From an uncultured Pseudomonadota bacterium (GTDB lineage Bacteria > Pseudomonadota > Gammaproteobacteria > Burkholderiales > Eutrophovitaceae): a stretch of DNA of 21,167 nt. Within the stretch, counting starts at the first letter, position 1, and each line of letters begins with the position of its first letter. Where the stretch lies: assembly GCA_937983055.1 (NCBI GenBank), contig CALJLA010000233.1, forward strand, positions 1 through 21,167. Direction: 5' to 3'. Shown in pieces: positions 1 to 7,027 of the stretch. The notes beneath the pieces were generated by a model. That model did no database searches. It was not told where the DNA came from and was given only the letters and a program-made list of their open reading frames with translations. A program made the translations under genes and the position numbers.

Positions 1-307
1 AGAAGGCGACGCTGGCCGGTCCGTGGCGGCGGATCAGGTCCGCGAAGCGCTGCGCGGCCATGCCTAGCGCGGCATCCCAGCTGACCCGGCGGCGCGGTTC
101 GCTGCGCGCCCCGCGCAGTTCCGGGAACAGGGCGCGCGCGGTCTCGCCCATGGTGAGGTGCAGGTTCGAACCCTTGGTGCACAGCCGCCCGAAGTTGGCC
201 GGGTGCACGGGATCGCCGCGCACGCCAGTCACGCGCGCGCCGTCGTGCTCGATCAGCACGCCGCAGCCGACGCCGCAGTACGGGCAGGTGGCGCGCGTCT
301 CGTTCAT
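1..307 (-). CDS. nasA: Assimilatory nitrate reductase catalytic subunit, N-terminal part (runs off the window)
   Basis: Only the first 102 codons are present; the gene continues past base 1. The N-terminus carries the 4Fe-4S motif of bis-MGD molybdenum oxidoreductases, C8-x2-C11-x3-C15, with a fourth cysteine at C43 in the context GRLCTKG. It then enters the usual molybdopterin oxidoreductase fold (motif VSWDAAL). By family, it reduces nitrate to nitrite in the cytoplasm for nitrogen assimilation. The start codon overlaps the stop of the upstream nitrate-binding protein gene (ATGA arrangement), so the two are probably translationally coupled and share the sigma-54 promoter near 1750. The nitrate context (NasT, NrtA-like protein) favours nitrate reductase over formate dehydrogenase or other family members, but the C-terminal half that would settle this is not visible. 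Confidence 0.85.
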   Translation of the reverse strand, partial: MNETRATCPYCGVGCGVLIEHDGARVTGVRGDPVHPANFGRLCTKGSNLHLTMGETARALFPELRGARSEPRRRVSWDAALGMAAQRFADLIRRHGPASVAF

Positions 308-1584
308 GCTGCCGCGATGGCGAAGCTGCCGGCGTAGCGCGCCGGTGCGGTGCCGTTCCAGACCACGCCGTCCATCAGCATCGAACTGCGGATCGGCTGC
401 CCGGGCAGCCCGACGCCCAGTGCCTGCGCCGCCTCGCGATACAGGTCGATGCGGTTGACGCTGCGCGCCACCGCCTCGTAGTCCGGCGCCTGGCGCAGCA
501 AACCCCAGCGGTGCAGCTGGGTGAGAAACCACATGCCATCCGACAGGTAGGGAAAATTCACCGCGCCGTCGTCGAAGAATTTCACCGCGTTCGGCTCGCT
601 CCAGCGCCGGCCAAGGCCGTTGTCGTAGCGGCCGAGAAAATGCGGCTCGATGGCCTCGATGCCAAGCCCAATGTAGCGCTCGCCGGCGAGCAGCTGCGCC
701 ACCGCCGGCCGGTTCGCCGTCGTATCGATGTGGCGCGAAGCCTCCAGCACCGCCATGATCAGCGCGCGTGCCGCGTCAGGGTGCCGGTCGGCGAAGTCGC
801 CGGTGGTGGCCAGCACCTTTTCAGGATGGTCGGGCCAGACGTCCTGGGAGCTCGCCGCGAGGAATCCCGCGCCCTCGCGGATCGCCAGCGCGCTCCAGGG
901 CTCGCCGACGCAGCAGCCTTCGATGCCGCCACCGCGAAGGTACGACGCCATTTGCGGCGGGCGTACGGTGATCACGCTGACGTCGCGCAGCGGATGAATG
1001 CCGTGCGCAGCCAGCCAGTAATACAGCCACATTGCATGGGTGCCGGTCGGAAACGTCTGCGCGAAAGCGTAGTCGCGCTCGTTGCGGCGGATCAGGGCGC
1101 GCAGGCTGTCGCCGTCGACCACGCCCTCCTCGCGCAGGCGGCGCGACAGCACGATGCCCTGGCCGTTGCGGTTCAGGGTCATCAGCACCGCCATGTCACG
1201 CTGCAGGCCACCGATGCCGGTGTGCACGCCGTACACCATGCCGTAGAGCGCATGCGCCGCGTGCAGTTCGCCGGCGAGCAGGCCGTCGCGCATCGCCGCC
1301 CACGAGGTCTTGCGCACCGGCACGATGCGGATGCCGTGCCTGCGGTCGAAACCCTGCTCCGCTGCCACCGCGATCGACGCGCAGTCGGTGAGCGGCAGAA
1401 AACCCACGCGCAGCTCCCCGGGCTGACTTGCATCGGCGCGTTCGTCCGCCGGCTGCGCGCGGCTGCCGCCCGAAGCCATTGCCATCAGCGCCGACGCGGT
1501 GATCGCACCAGAGTGCACGATGAAGTCCCGCCGGCCGGCATCACCACCGCCTCGGGTTCCTCGCTTCGCGCTGCCATCGGTCAT
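304..1584 (-). CDS. nrtA: NrtA/CmpA-family nitrate-binding protein with Tat signal
   Basis: A 426-aa protein of the NrtA/NasF/CmpA family of nitrate/bicarbonate solute-binding proteins. The start at 1584 is chosen because GGAGAA lies 6 nt upstream; a longer frame to 1641 would run into the leader terminator. The N-terminus has a twin-arginine motif (RRDFI, R18-R19), a hydrophobic stretch and an Ala-rich cleavage region, so it should be exported folded by Tat. The mature part has typical blocks: LRVGFLPLTDCASIAVA near the N-terminus, FPTGTHAMWLYYWLA in the middle and GCCVGEPW later. Its stop overlaps the nasA start. No permease or ATPase gene lies between it and nasA, which is unusual for an ABC binding protein; they may lie downstream of nasA. 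The alternative, a NasS-type cytoplasmic nitrate sensor partnering NasT, is less likely because NasS lacks a signal peptide. Confidence 0.85.
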   Translation of the reverse strand: MTDGSAKRGTRGGGDAGRRDFIVHSGAITASALMAMASGGSRAQPADERADASQPGELRVGFLPLTDCASIAVAAEQGFDRRHGIRIVPVRKTSWAAMRDGLLAGELHAAHALYGMVYGVHTGIGGLQRDMAVLMTLNRNGQGIVLSRRLREEGVVDGDSLRALIRRNERDYAFAQTFPTGTHAMWLYYWLAAHGIHPLRDVSVITVRPPQMASYLRGGGIEGCCVGEPWSALAIREGAGFLAASSQDVWPDHPEKVLATTGDFADRHPDAARALIMAVLEASRHIDTTANRPAVAQLLAGERYIGLGIEAIEPHFLGRYDNGLGRRWSEPNAVKFFDDGAVNFPYLSDGMWFLTQLHRWGLLRQAPDYEAVARSVNRIDLYREAAQALGVGLPGQPIRSSMLMDGVVWNGTAPARYAGSFAIAAA

Positions 1585-1601
1585 GCGTGTTTCTCCAGGC
1601 C

Positions 1602-1622
1602 AAAAAAAACGCCCAGGGGGCG
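1602..1622 (-). terminator. Intrinsic terminator in the nitrate-operon leader
   Basis: On the minus strand the leader contains CGCCC-CCT-GGGCG followed at once by eight T residues. This is a textbook factor-independent terminator, and it ends only a few bases before the GGAGAA ribosome binding site of the nrtA-like gene. A terminator between promoter and first gene implies attenuation: RNA polymerase stops here unless an antiterminator acts. The obvious candidate is NasT, encoded just upstream. Confidence 0.8.
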
Positions 1623-1660
1623 ATCGCTGGATCGCACCCATGGACGTCGTTATCCGTGTA

Positions 1661-1733
1661 CCGGCCCGTCGTCAGGCCGGCAGTTTTACTGCGCGTGTCG
1701 CCCGGCCCTCCGTTGGGCACTGCATCGAGCGAC
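1661..1733 (-). promoter_or_regulatory. Structured 5' leader, probable NasT (ANTAR) target RNA
   Basis: The transcript predicted from the sigma-54 promoter starts near 1734. Reading the minus strand, an outer GTCGC/GCGAC stem (1729-1733 with 1697-1701) encloses GCCC-AACGGA-GGGC (1718-1705), a hexaloop with A at position 1 and G at position 4. A perfect GCAGT-AAA-ACTGC hairpin lies at 1692-1680. CCGGCC/GGCCGG (1680-1661) then closes an 8-nt loop, or a hexaloop if a U-G pair forms. Known ANTAR targets are tandem hairpins with A1/G4 hexaloops followed by a terminator. The first hairpin and the terminator fit; the second hexaloop (GACGAC) does not have A1, so its match is partial. Confidence 0.6.
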
Positions 1734-1744
1734 GGCGACTCTTT

Positions 1745-1760
1745 TGCAATGCCTGTGCCA
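1745..1760 (-). promoter_or_regulatory. Sigma-54 promoter of the nitrate assimilation operon
   Basis: The minus strand reads TGGCAC-AGGCA-TTGCA, an exact match to the sigma-54 (RpoN) consensus TGGCAC-N5-TTGCA, with GG at -24 and GC at -12. The predicted start site near 1734 leaves a leader of about 150 nt before the nrtA-like gene at 1584. This fits general nitrogen control (NtrC/RpoN) of nitrate assimilation. I could not find a convincing NtrC enhancer palindrome in the 1761-1908 stretch, which otherwise holds an A+T-rich block at about 1771-1806 and no gene. Confidence 0.85.
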
Positions 1761-1908
1761 AGCGATCGAGAAATTATTGCTCTATGATTTAACTAGTTTT
1801 TCTAGAATCGTCTCAGGTGTACGGCGTCGCCTCGGGTCCCGGGACATGCCCCCGGATTGTGCATTGCCACATCGGCCCGCACCAGTTCGGTTCGGGGTCG
1901 CGCGCCGC

Positions 1909-2481
1909 CTAGAGCAGTCGCGCCGCGCGGATCACCTGCTCGGCGACTTCGGTGAGCTTGAGGTTTTCGTCCATCGCCATCTTGCGCAGCAACCGGTAGG
2001 CCTGCGGCTCGCTCAGCTGCTTGCGCTCCATGAGAATCGCCTTCGCCTGCTCGATGCGCTTGCGCGAGGCAAGCTGCGACTGCGCGCTCTCGAGCTCCTG
2101 TCGCAGTGACTGCAGGGTCTCGAACTGCGCGATCGCGAGGTCGAGTACCGGCTGCACCCGTTCGCTCGGCAAGCCGCCGACAATATAAGCGCTTACGCCG
2201 GAGTTGACCGCCTCGCGGATGCGCCGGGCATCGCCGTCGGCGCAGAACATCACGATCGGACGTGGCGCATCCTGGGTGACCACGCACACGTCCTCGAGCG
2301 TGTCCCGGTCGGGCGAATGGGTATCGATGATGATCAGGTCGGGCTGCACGCGCGCGACGCGCCGCGCCAGATGCAGCGTGGACGCCACCTCGTCCACCAC
2401 CCGGTGGCCGGCCGCCTCGAGCGAACCGCGCAGCACCGCGCGCCGCTCGTCGTCCTCGTCCACCACCATGATGCGCAACAT
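1909..2481 (-). CDS. nasT: NasT-type ANTAR response regulator (transcription antiterminator)
   Basis: A 190-aa protein with an N-terminal receiver-like domain (about 1-120, candidate phospho-acceptor D53 in IIIDTHSPD) and a C-terminal ANTAR RNA-binding domain (about 130-188, with KRIEQAKAILMERKQLSEPQ). The phrase RPIVMFCADGD followed by SGVSAYIV is typical of NasT. By family, NasT binds tandem hairpins in the leader of nitrate/nitrite assimilation transcripts and prevents termination when nitrate is present. The gene sits directly upstream of such a leader, on the same strand. The start at 2481 (MLRIMVVDE) is preferred because it begins the domain and follows GGCGGAT; a start at 2523 would add 14 unrelated residues. 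No nasS partner is visible upstream, where a divergent gene begins. Confidence 0.9.
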   Translation of the reverse strand: MLRIMVVDEDDERRAVLRGSLEAAGHRVVDEVASTLHLARRVARVQPDLIIIDTHSPDRDTLEDVCVVTQDAPRPIVMFCADGDARRIREAVNSGVSAYIVGGLPSERVQPVLDLAIAQFETLQSLRQELESAQSQLASRKRIEQAKAILMERKQLSEPQAYRLLRKMAMDENLKLTEVAEQVIRAARLL

Positions 2482-2684
2482 CGATCCGCCGTTCGTCGGG
2501 AAAATGCGCGCGGCTTTCAGCAATTAGCGCGCCACCGATCCGGACGCGGCCGCGCAATTTCATCCAAAAGTCCGGCAACGGCGTGCAATACCGCGCTGGC
2601 ACGCAAACCTATTCTGGCACCGTCGCCAACGCCCGAGTGAACGCAGCGGACGCCGGCGCAACTGTCCGACAACCTGAGGAGATC

Positions 2685-3035
2685 ATGATGAAGAGCATCC
2701 GGATCAGCACGCTGTTGACCGCCCTGGTGGGCACCCTGGCCGCACTGCAACTGGGCGTCGCCCAGGCCGCGGACCGCGGCGCCGCCGGCGACGATCTGCA
2801 ACCGCGCATCGTCAAGACGCGTTCGGCCGACGACTGCCAGGCCGATTTGATGCGCGACTGGAATCACCGCAGCAGCGGCGCCACCGGGGTGGTGCGTTTT
2901 CGCCACGTGAACGAGGCCTACGCCGACCTGATGCGCGACTGGGATGGGCCCGACAGCGTGGGAGATCGTCCGGTCGCCAACTCGCGCAACGCGAAGTCGA
3001 CTTACGACGACCTGGTGCGCAACTGGGGCGGTTGA
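2685..3035 (+). CDS. Small secreted protein with three DLMRDW repeats, function unknown
   Basis: I do not recognise this family. The ATGATG at 2685/2688 follows GAGGAG (2676-2681); the second ATG has the better spacing and the two proteins differ by one Met. The product is 116 aa (from 2685). Residues 1-29 look like a Sec signal peptide (basic start, LLTALVGTLAALQL core, AQA cleavage). The mature part contains three spaced copies of one motif: QADLMRDW (52-59), YADLMRDW (79-86) and YDDLVRNW (107-114), 27-28 residues apart, the last ending the protein. The linkers are polar and unalike. The single mature cysteine is C51. The gene is divergent from nasT with about 200 nt between starts and no strong promoter that I could call. 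A tandem amphipathic-helix or ligand-binding role is possible but only a guess. Confidence 0.8.
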   Translation: MMKSIRISTLLTALVGTLAALQLGVAQAADRGAAGDDLQPRIVKTRSADDCQADLMRDWNHRSSGATGVVRFRHVNEAYADLMRDWDGPDSVGDRPVANSRNAKSTYDDLVRNWGG

Positions 3036-3054
3036 TCGACGCAGCCGCACCGCA

Positions 3055-3078
3055 CTGCCGGCGCACGCGCGCCGGCGG
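3055..3078 (+). terminator. GC-rich hairpin between convergent genes
   Basis: CTGCCGGCGC-ACGC-GCGCCGGCGG forms a 10-bp stem (one T-G wobble) with a 4-nt loop. It lies in the 50-nt gap between the repeat protein gene (ending 3035) and the convergent glutathione transferase gene (ending 3086). There is no U-tract on either side, so it may only protect 3' ends or assist Rho. Confidence 0.35.
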
Positions 3079-3085
3079 TGCGCCT

Positions 3086-3772
3086 TCAGCCGCCGGCGCA
3101 GCGTGCGCGGCGCGCGTATCCCGAGTGCAGATCGAGCAGGCGTTCGCGGTAAGCGTGCACCGGATCATCCGGCGCGAGCAGTTCTAAGCCGGTCGTACAG
3201 CGCGCCCATTGAAACGGCGCGAACACCAGATAGTCGGCGAAGCCGGCGGCCTGCCCCGACACGAACGGCTGGTCGGCCAGCATCGCCCGCAGCGGCTCGA
3301 GCGCCGCGCGCAGCCGCGCAAGCGTCGGCTCGCGTTCGTCCGCAAGCCGCTCCAGCGGCATGCCGAAGCGCTTCTCGCGCGATTCGCGGAAATAAGCCTT
3401 GTCGCGTTCCGCCAGCAACGGAGAGATCTCGGGCACCAGCAGCCGCGCGAACAGCGGATGCAGGGTCTTTTCCACCCAGTGCTTGATGAGCAACGCATGC
3501 GCCTGCGCCTGGGCGCAGTCGAACAGCGGGTGCTGCGGATAGCGTTCGTCGAGATAACGCGCGATGTTCCAGGAATCGGCGACCACCCGGTCGCCGTCCA
3601 CCAGCACCGGCACCTGGCCGGCATTCGGCTGCGGCAGTGCCAGCTTCTCGGTAAAGCGCCAGGCAACCATCTCGGCCGTGATCTGCTTGTGCGCGAGCGC
3701 CATGCGGGCGCGCCAGCAAAACGGCGAAAAGCGCAGGGATTCGTCCGCGCCGGCCAGATCGTAGAGCTTCAT
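3086..3772 (-). CDS. Glutathione S-transferase family protein (LigE/beta-etherase-like N-terminus)
   Basis: A 228-aa protein with a thioredoxin-fold GST N-domain (about 1-80) and an all-helical C-domain. The opening MKLYDLAGAD is followed by FSPFCWRARMALAHK, where S16-P17-F18-C19 resembles the active-site loop of the LigE/beta-etherase-like group. Further marks are the cis-Pro strand QVPVLVDGD, then ADSWNIARYLDERYP, the SNAIL-like helix. It probably conjugates glutathione to, or removes it from, small electrophiles; the substrate cannot be told. The start at 3772 matches the family; eight extra residues to 3796 are possible. It is the last gene of a minus-strand run, 26 nt after a second GST gene, with a regulator and a glutathione reductase nearby. 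Confidence 0.85.
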   Translation of the reverse strand: MKLYDLAGADESLRFSPFCWRARMALAHKQITAEMVAWRFTEKLALPQPNAGQVPVLVDGDRVVADSWNIARYLDERYPQHPLFDCAQAQAHALLIKHWVEKTLHPLFARLLVPEISPLLAERDKAYFRESREKRFGMPLERLADEREPTLARLRAALEPLRAMLADQPFVSGQAAGFADYLVFAPFQWARCTTGLELLAPDDPVHAYRERLLDLHSGYARRARCAGG

Positions 3773-3798
3773 TCCCGAATACTTTCCGCCGTGCACGC

Positions 3799-4497
3799 TC
3801 AGCGCCGCACGGTCTGCGCGCCCTGCCCGAACAGAAACCGGCGCGACTCGTCGTCGACCACCGGCTGGCTGCTCACCGCTTTGCCTTTTTCGTAGGCGCG
3901 CTCCACCGCCGGGCGGCTGCGGATCGATTCGAACCAGCGCCTGAGGTTCGGGAAGTCGTCGAGGTTCTGCTGCTGGCGTTTATGCGGCACGATCCACGGG
4001 TAGGCGGCCATGTCGGCGATGGAATAATCGCCGGCAACGAAAGCGCGGTCGGCCAGGCGTCGGTCGAGCACCGCGTACAGCCGCGCGGTCTCGTTGACAT
4101 AGCGGTCGATCGCGTACTGCAGTTTCTCGGGCGCGTACTGGGTGAAATGATGGTTCTGCCCGGCCATCGGACCAAGCCCGCCCATCTGCCAGAACAGCCA
4201 CTGCAGCACCTCGACGCGCCCACGCAGATCGCCGGGAACGAAGCGGCCGATCTTCTCGGCAAGGTAAAGCAGGATGGCGCCGGATTCGAATACCGACAGA
4301 GGTTTCCCGCCGTCGGCCGGCTGGTGGTCGATGATCGCCGGCATGCGATTGTTGGGCGAGATCTTCAGAAACTCCGGCTCGAACTGCTCGCCCCGGCCGA
4401 TATTCACCGGCACGATCCGGTAAGAGGTGCCGGTTTCCTCGAGAAAAATCGCGATCTTGTGTCCGTTGGGTGTCGGCCAGTAATAGAGATCGATCAT
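3799..4497 (-). CDS. Glutathione S-transferase, YfcG/YghU-like (disulfide-bond oxidoreductase type)
   Basis: A 232-aa GST of the nu-like class. The N-terminus MIDLYYWPTPNGHKIAIFLEE carries the TPNGHK loop seen in YfcG/YghU enzymes, which bind two glutathiones and act as GSH-dependent disulfide reductases. NNRMPAI (about 49-55) supplies the cis-proline. FESGAILLYLAEK is the glutathione-binding helix. The C-domain has FWQMGGLGPMAGQNHHF and YSIADMAAYPWI, both typical of this group. The start at 4497 follows AAGGA; longer reading to 4698 overlaps the upstream hydrolase gene in another frame and is rejected. It lies 50 nt after the haloacid dehalogenase-like gene and 26 nt before the other GST, so co-transcription is likely. 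Confidence 0.9.
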   Translation of the reverse strand: MIDLYYWPTPNGHKIAIFLEETGTSYRIVPVNIGRGEQFEPEFLKISPNNRMPAIIDHQPADGGKPLSVFESGAILLYLAEKIGRFVPGDLRGRVEVLQWLFWQMGGLGPMAGQNHHFTQYAPEKLQYAIDRYVNETARLYAVLDRRLADRAFVAGDYSIADMAAYPWIVPHKRQQQNLDDFPNLRRWFESIRSRPAVERAYEKGKAVSSQPVVDDESRRFLFGQGAQTVRR

Positions 4498-4547
4498 GCG
4501 GGTCCTTGCGGTCGAAATGCCGCGCCGTCCGGCGCGACGCGGATGGG

Positions 4548-5219
4548 TCATGCGTCGGCGGCGATGATACGCCCGGCAACGGCGAGCAGATCTTTTTCCA
4601 CGATGTCCGGCGCGGAAAACAGCGGATCGAGCACCATGCCGGGGCGGGCGACGAAAGCGGCGGCGCAGCCCGCGCTCATCGCACCGGCCACGTCCCACGA
4701 ATGCGCCGCGATCAGCCGGATGTCGGCCGGCGCGATGCCCAGCGTCTGCGCGGCGAACTGGTAAACCTTGGCTGCCGGCTTCAGGCTCTGCACCGAGTCC
4801 ACTGACATGATCTTTTCCAGGTAAGGCGTCAGGCCGGCAAAGTCGAGCTGGGCCTGTGCCACCGCCGCCGGCGAATTCGTCAGCGTCGCCAGCCGGTAAC
4901 CGGCGGCCTTGAGCTTGTCGAACGCCGGCTTCACATCCGGGTGCGGGGGCAGCCTGCGCATGTCGCCGACGATTGCGTTCCTGGCGTCATCGCTGATCTT
5001 CAACCCGTGCCGCGCGGCAATCATGTCGAGCGCTGCCCGACCGACCTTGCCGAAATCCGCGTACTGCCCTGTCACCACGGTGAGCAACGCCGACTGAATC
5101 ACCTGGCCGAACCAAAGATGCAGCACTTCGCCGCTGCCGAACAGCCGCGCAAAATGCGGCGCCAGGGCGCGCAGGTCGAGCAGCGTCTCGTTCACATCGA
5201 ACACCAGCACCTTCTTCAT
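4548..5219 (-). CDS. Haloacid dehalogenase type II (HAD superfamily hydrolase)
   Basis: A 223-aa HAD hydrolase close to (S)-2-haloacid dehalogenases. It has the nucleophile motif FDVNETLLDL (D8), motif II LTNS (S116), motif III SLKP (K147) and the AAHSWDVAGA block (D176), in the usual order and length. By family, it would replace the halogen of short 2-haloacids with hydroxyl, though many members with FDVNETLL have no tested substrate. GGGGAG lies upstream of a double ATG (5222 and 5219); the second has the better spacing and is used. Its place beside two glutathione transferases and a TetR regulator suggests handling of electrophilic or halogenated compounds, which is an inference. Confidence 0.85.
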   Translation of the reverse strand: MKKVLVFDVNETLLDLRALAPHFARLFGSGEVLHLWFGQVIQSALLTVVTGQYADFGKVGRAALDMIAARHGLKISDDARNAIVGDMRRLPPHPDVKPAFDKLKAAGYRLATLTNSPAAVAQAQLDFAGLTPYLEKIMSVDSVQSLKPAAKVYQFAAQTLGIAPADIRLIAAHSWDVAGAMSAGCAAAFVARPGMVLDPLFSAPDIVEKDLLAVAGRIIAADA

Positions 5220-5315
5220 CATGTCTCCCCTGCCGAATATCGGTTGCCACCGCACCACCGCGCCGGCCGCCCCCAGGCCCCGCAGCGCCCGGTTGAAACC
5301 GCCGTCTGAACGGGA

Positions 5316-5873
5316 TCAGAACGCGTCGATCCAGGCTTTCAGCTGACTGACCTGGCGCTGGATCACACCGGCATCCTTGAGCGCGTGCGCCATCAGGATC
5401 ACGCCCTGCACCGCGCCGATCAGCCAGACGCCGAGTTCCTGCGCGTCGCTGCGCCCCATGCCGCGGAACTGCTGCGAAACCCATTGCGCGCGCAGGATAA
5501 GCGCCTGGTTCACCCGGTCGCGCAGCGGGCCTTCGACGCGCCCGAGTTCCTGGCTCAGGCTTCCCACCGGGCAGCCGCGTGCCATGAATACCTCCCGCCC
5601 TTCGATCACCGAGTCGAGAAACGCGAGCAGCCGCGACTTGTGGTCGGGCTCGCGCTCGAAGCGCGCGGTCCGCGCCCGAAAGTCGTCGCACAGCTCTTCG
5701 GTTACCGCCTTGAGGATCTCTTCCTTGCTGTGAAAATAGTAGTAGACGTTTCCAAGCGGCACGCCGGAGACGCGCGAGATGTCGGCGAGCGTGGTGCGCT
5801 CGAAACCCTGGCGGTGGATCAGCTCGCGGCTGGCCTTTATCAGCCGCTCGCGCTTGTCGGAGGTTCTCGGCAT
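5316..5873 (-). CDS. TetR/AcrR-family transcriptional regulator
   Basis: A 185-aa repressor-type protein. Residues 8-55 form the TetR DNA-binding domain (RERLIKASRELIHRQGFERT, then TLADISRVSGVPLGNVYYYF, the recognition helix region). The C-terminal part is the ligand-binding and dimer domain, with ARGCPVGSL typical of the YxaF/AcuR-like C-terminal domain. The start at 5873 gives MPRTSDKRERLI. A strong palindrome sits 22-47 nt upstream of the start, consistent with autorepression. The gene precedes the HAD/GST/GST run on the same strand with a 96-nt gap, so it may control these genes as well as itself. Confidence 0.9.
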   Translation of the reverse strand: MPRTSDKRERLIKASRELIHRQGFERTTLADISRVSGVPLGNVYYYFHSKEEILKAVTEELCDDFRARTARFEREPDHKSRLLAFLDSVIEGREVFMARGCPVGSLSQELGRVEGPLRDRVNQALILRAQWVSQQFRGMGRSDAQELGVWLIGAVQGVILMAHALKDAGVIQRQVSQLKAWIDAF

Positions 5874-5894
5874 GGCGGATCCCGGCGTGGCCGG

Positions 5895-5920
5895 TATAGT
5901 TAGTTGCCCGACCAACTATA
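5895..5920. promoter_or_regulatory. Palindromic TetR operator
   Basis: TATAGTTAGT-TGCCCG-ACCAACTATA is an inverted repeat with 9 of 10 arm positions matching around a 6-nt centre. Size and position, just upstream of the TetR gene, are typical of TetR-family operators. A second, shorter palindrome GCCCGGTCGGGC follows at 5922-5933, toward the enone reductase gene. Confidence 0.75.
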
Positions 5921-5950
5921 TGCCCGGTCGGGCGCGAGGCGTCAAGCGGC

Positions 5951-6997
5951 TCAGGGCACGATGCGGTCGCGCTGCAATCCGGCGAACAGGCGCAGAAACA
6001 TCGCTTCGCTGTCGATCTGCTCGCAGAAGCCGGTGCGGCGCGCCTTGCCGCAGTCCGAGATCACGTCCCAGCGCGACGAGAACACATAGTCGCCAAAGGG
6101 CCAGGCGGCGATGTCCTCGAAGCGGTTGGGCACCAGCCGGTGGCGGGCGACGATGCGCTCCCACACCGGCGCCTTGTCCGCCATCAGCGCCTGCAGCGAA
6201 AGGCTGCGCTGCGGACCTGCCACCAGCCCGAAGAACGCCGCCAGCCGCGGCCACAGATGCTCCCAGCGGAACAGGTCGCCGTTGGTGACATTGAACGCCT
6301 GGTTCGCGCATTGCGGGGCGAGCGCCATCCACTCGATCGCCCGCGCCAGCAGCCCGGCATCCGTCACCTGGTAGAGCGCATGCCAGTTTTCCGGCGCCCC
6401 GGGGTGCGAGAAGTCCAGTCCCAGCTCGCGGCAGATCGCCGCGTACACGGCAATCACCATGGTCAGGTTCATCGGGTTGCCGAGCGCGTAGCCGCACACG
6501 GTGTGCGGGCGCACCGCCGACCAGGTCCAGCCGCCGGCGCGGCTGCGCGCTTCCAGCAGGTCCTGCTGATCGTAGTAGAACAGCAGCGGCACGGTGCGCG
6601 GGTCGCCCTCTTTCGCGGGCGTCCTGAACGGTCCGAGATGGCTGCCGTACCACTTCGTGCCTTCCACCAGGTGCACATGCGCGAGCGCTCGGGCCGCCGG
6701 CTCGATCGCGTCGAGCAGATTGCGCAGCAGGGCGACGTTGGCCCGCACATGCTCCTGCGCGTCCGGCCGCTCGACGTAGGCGGCGAAGAACACATGCGTC
6801 ACGTCCGCCAGCGGCGCGAGCGTCTCCCGCAGCGCCGCAGGGTCGCCCAGGTCGGCGCCGATGTGCTCGAAGCGGCCGCGCACGTCGGGACGGCGGCGCG
6901 ACAGCGCCACCACGTTCCAGTCGCCGCTGTCGGCCAGGTGCTTCAGCAGGTGCCGGCCCACCACGCCGGTAGCGCCGGCTATCAATGCCTTTTTCAT
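5951..6997 (-). CDS. SDR-family NAD(P)-dependent oxidoreductase, PRISE-like (progesterone 5-beta-reductase/iridoid synthase-like)
   Basis: A 348-aa extended short-chain dehydrogenase. The N-terminus has the Rossmann glycine motif GATGVVG (8-14). It carries the two marks of the PRISE enone reductases: a lysine in VEGTKWYG (K115, equivalent to the GTKHY motif) and tyrosines in LFYYDQQDLL (Y141/Y142, equivalent to FYYxxED) in place of the usual SDR YxxxK pair. By family these enzymes reduce the C=C bond of activated enones with NADPH; bacterial substrates are mostly unknown. The gene is upstream of the TetR gene on the same strand, with the operator in between, and divergent from gor with a 70-nt gap. 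An enone reductase next to glutathione enzymes fits detoxification of alpha,beta-unsaturated carbonyls. Confidence 0.85.
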   Translation of the reverse strand: MKKALIAGATGVVGRHLLKHLADSGDWNVVALSRRRPDVRGRFEHIGADLGDPAALRETLAPLADVTHVFFAAYVERPDAQEHVRANVALLRNLLDAIEPAARALAHVHLVEGTKWYGSHLGPFRTPAKEGDPRTVPLLFYYDQQDLLEARSRAGGWTWSAVRPHTVCGYALGNPMNLTMVIAVYAAICRELGLDFSHPGAPENWHALYQVTDAGLLARAIEWMALAPQCANQAFNVTNGDLFRWEHLWPRLAAFFGLVAGPQRSLSLQALMADKAPVWERIVARHRLVPNRFEDIAAWPFGDYVFSSRWDVISDCGKARRTGFCEQIDSEAMFLRLFAGLQRDRIVP

Positions 6998-7027
6998 GCA
7001 TGCTGCGGGTCGCGAGAGCCGCTTCGT

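Noticed and set aside
1861..1900. Possible NtrC enhancer around GCACCAGTTCGGTTCGG
   Set aside because: Only one half-site resembles the NtrC consensus; the inverted partner is missing at the right spacing.
511..2109. A 532-codon plus-strand open frame across the nitrate-binding protein gene, leader and nasT
   Set aside because: It covers the sigma-54 promoter and terminator of the opposite strand and encodes a composition-biased protein with no recognisable motif.
2597..2620. Two CTGGCAC copies that look like sigma-54 -24 elements upstream of the repeat protein
   Set aside because: Neither is followed by a GC-containing -12 element at the required spacing on either strand.
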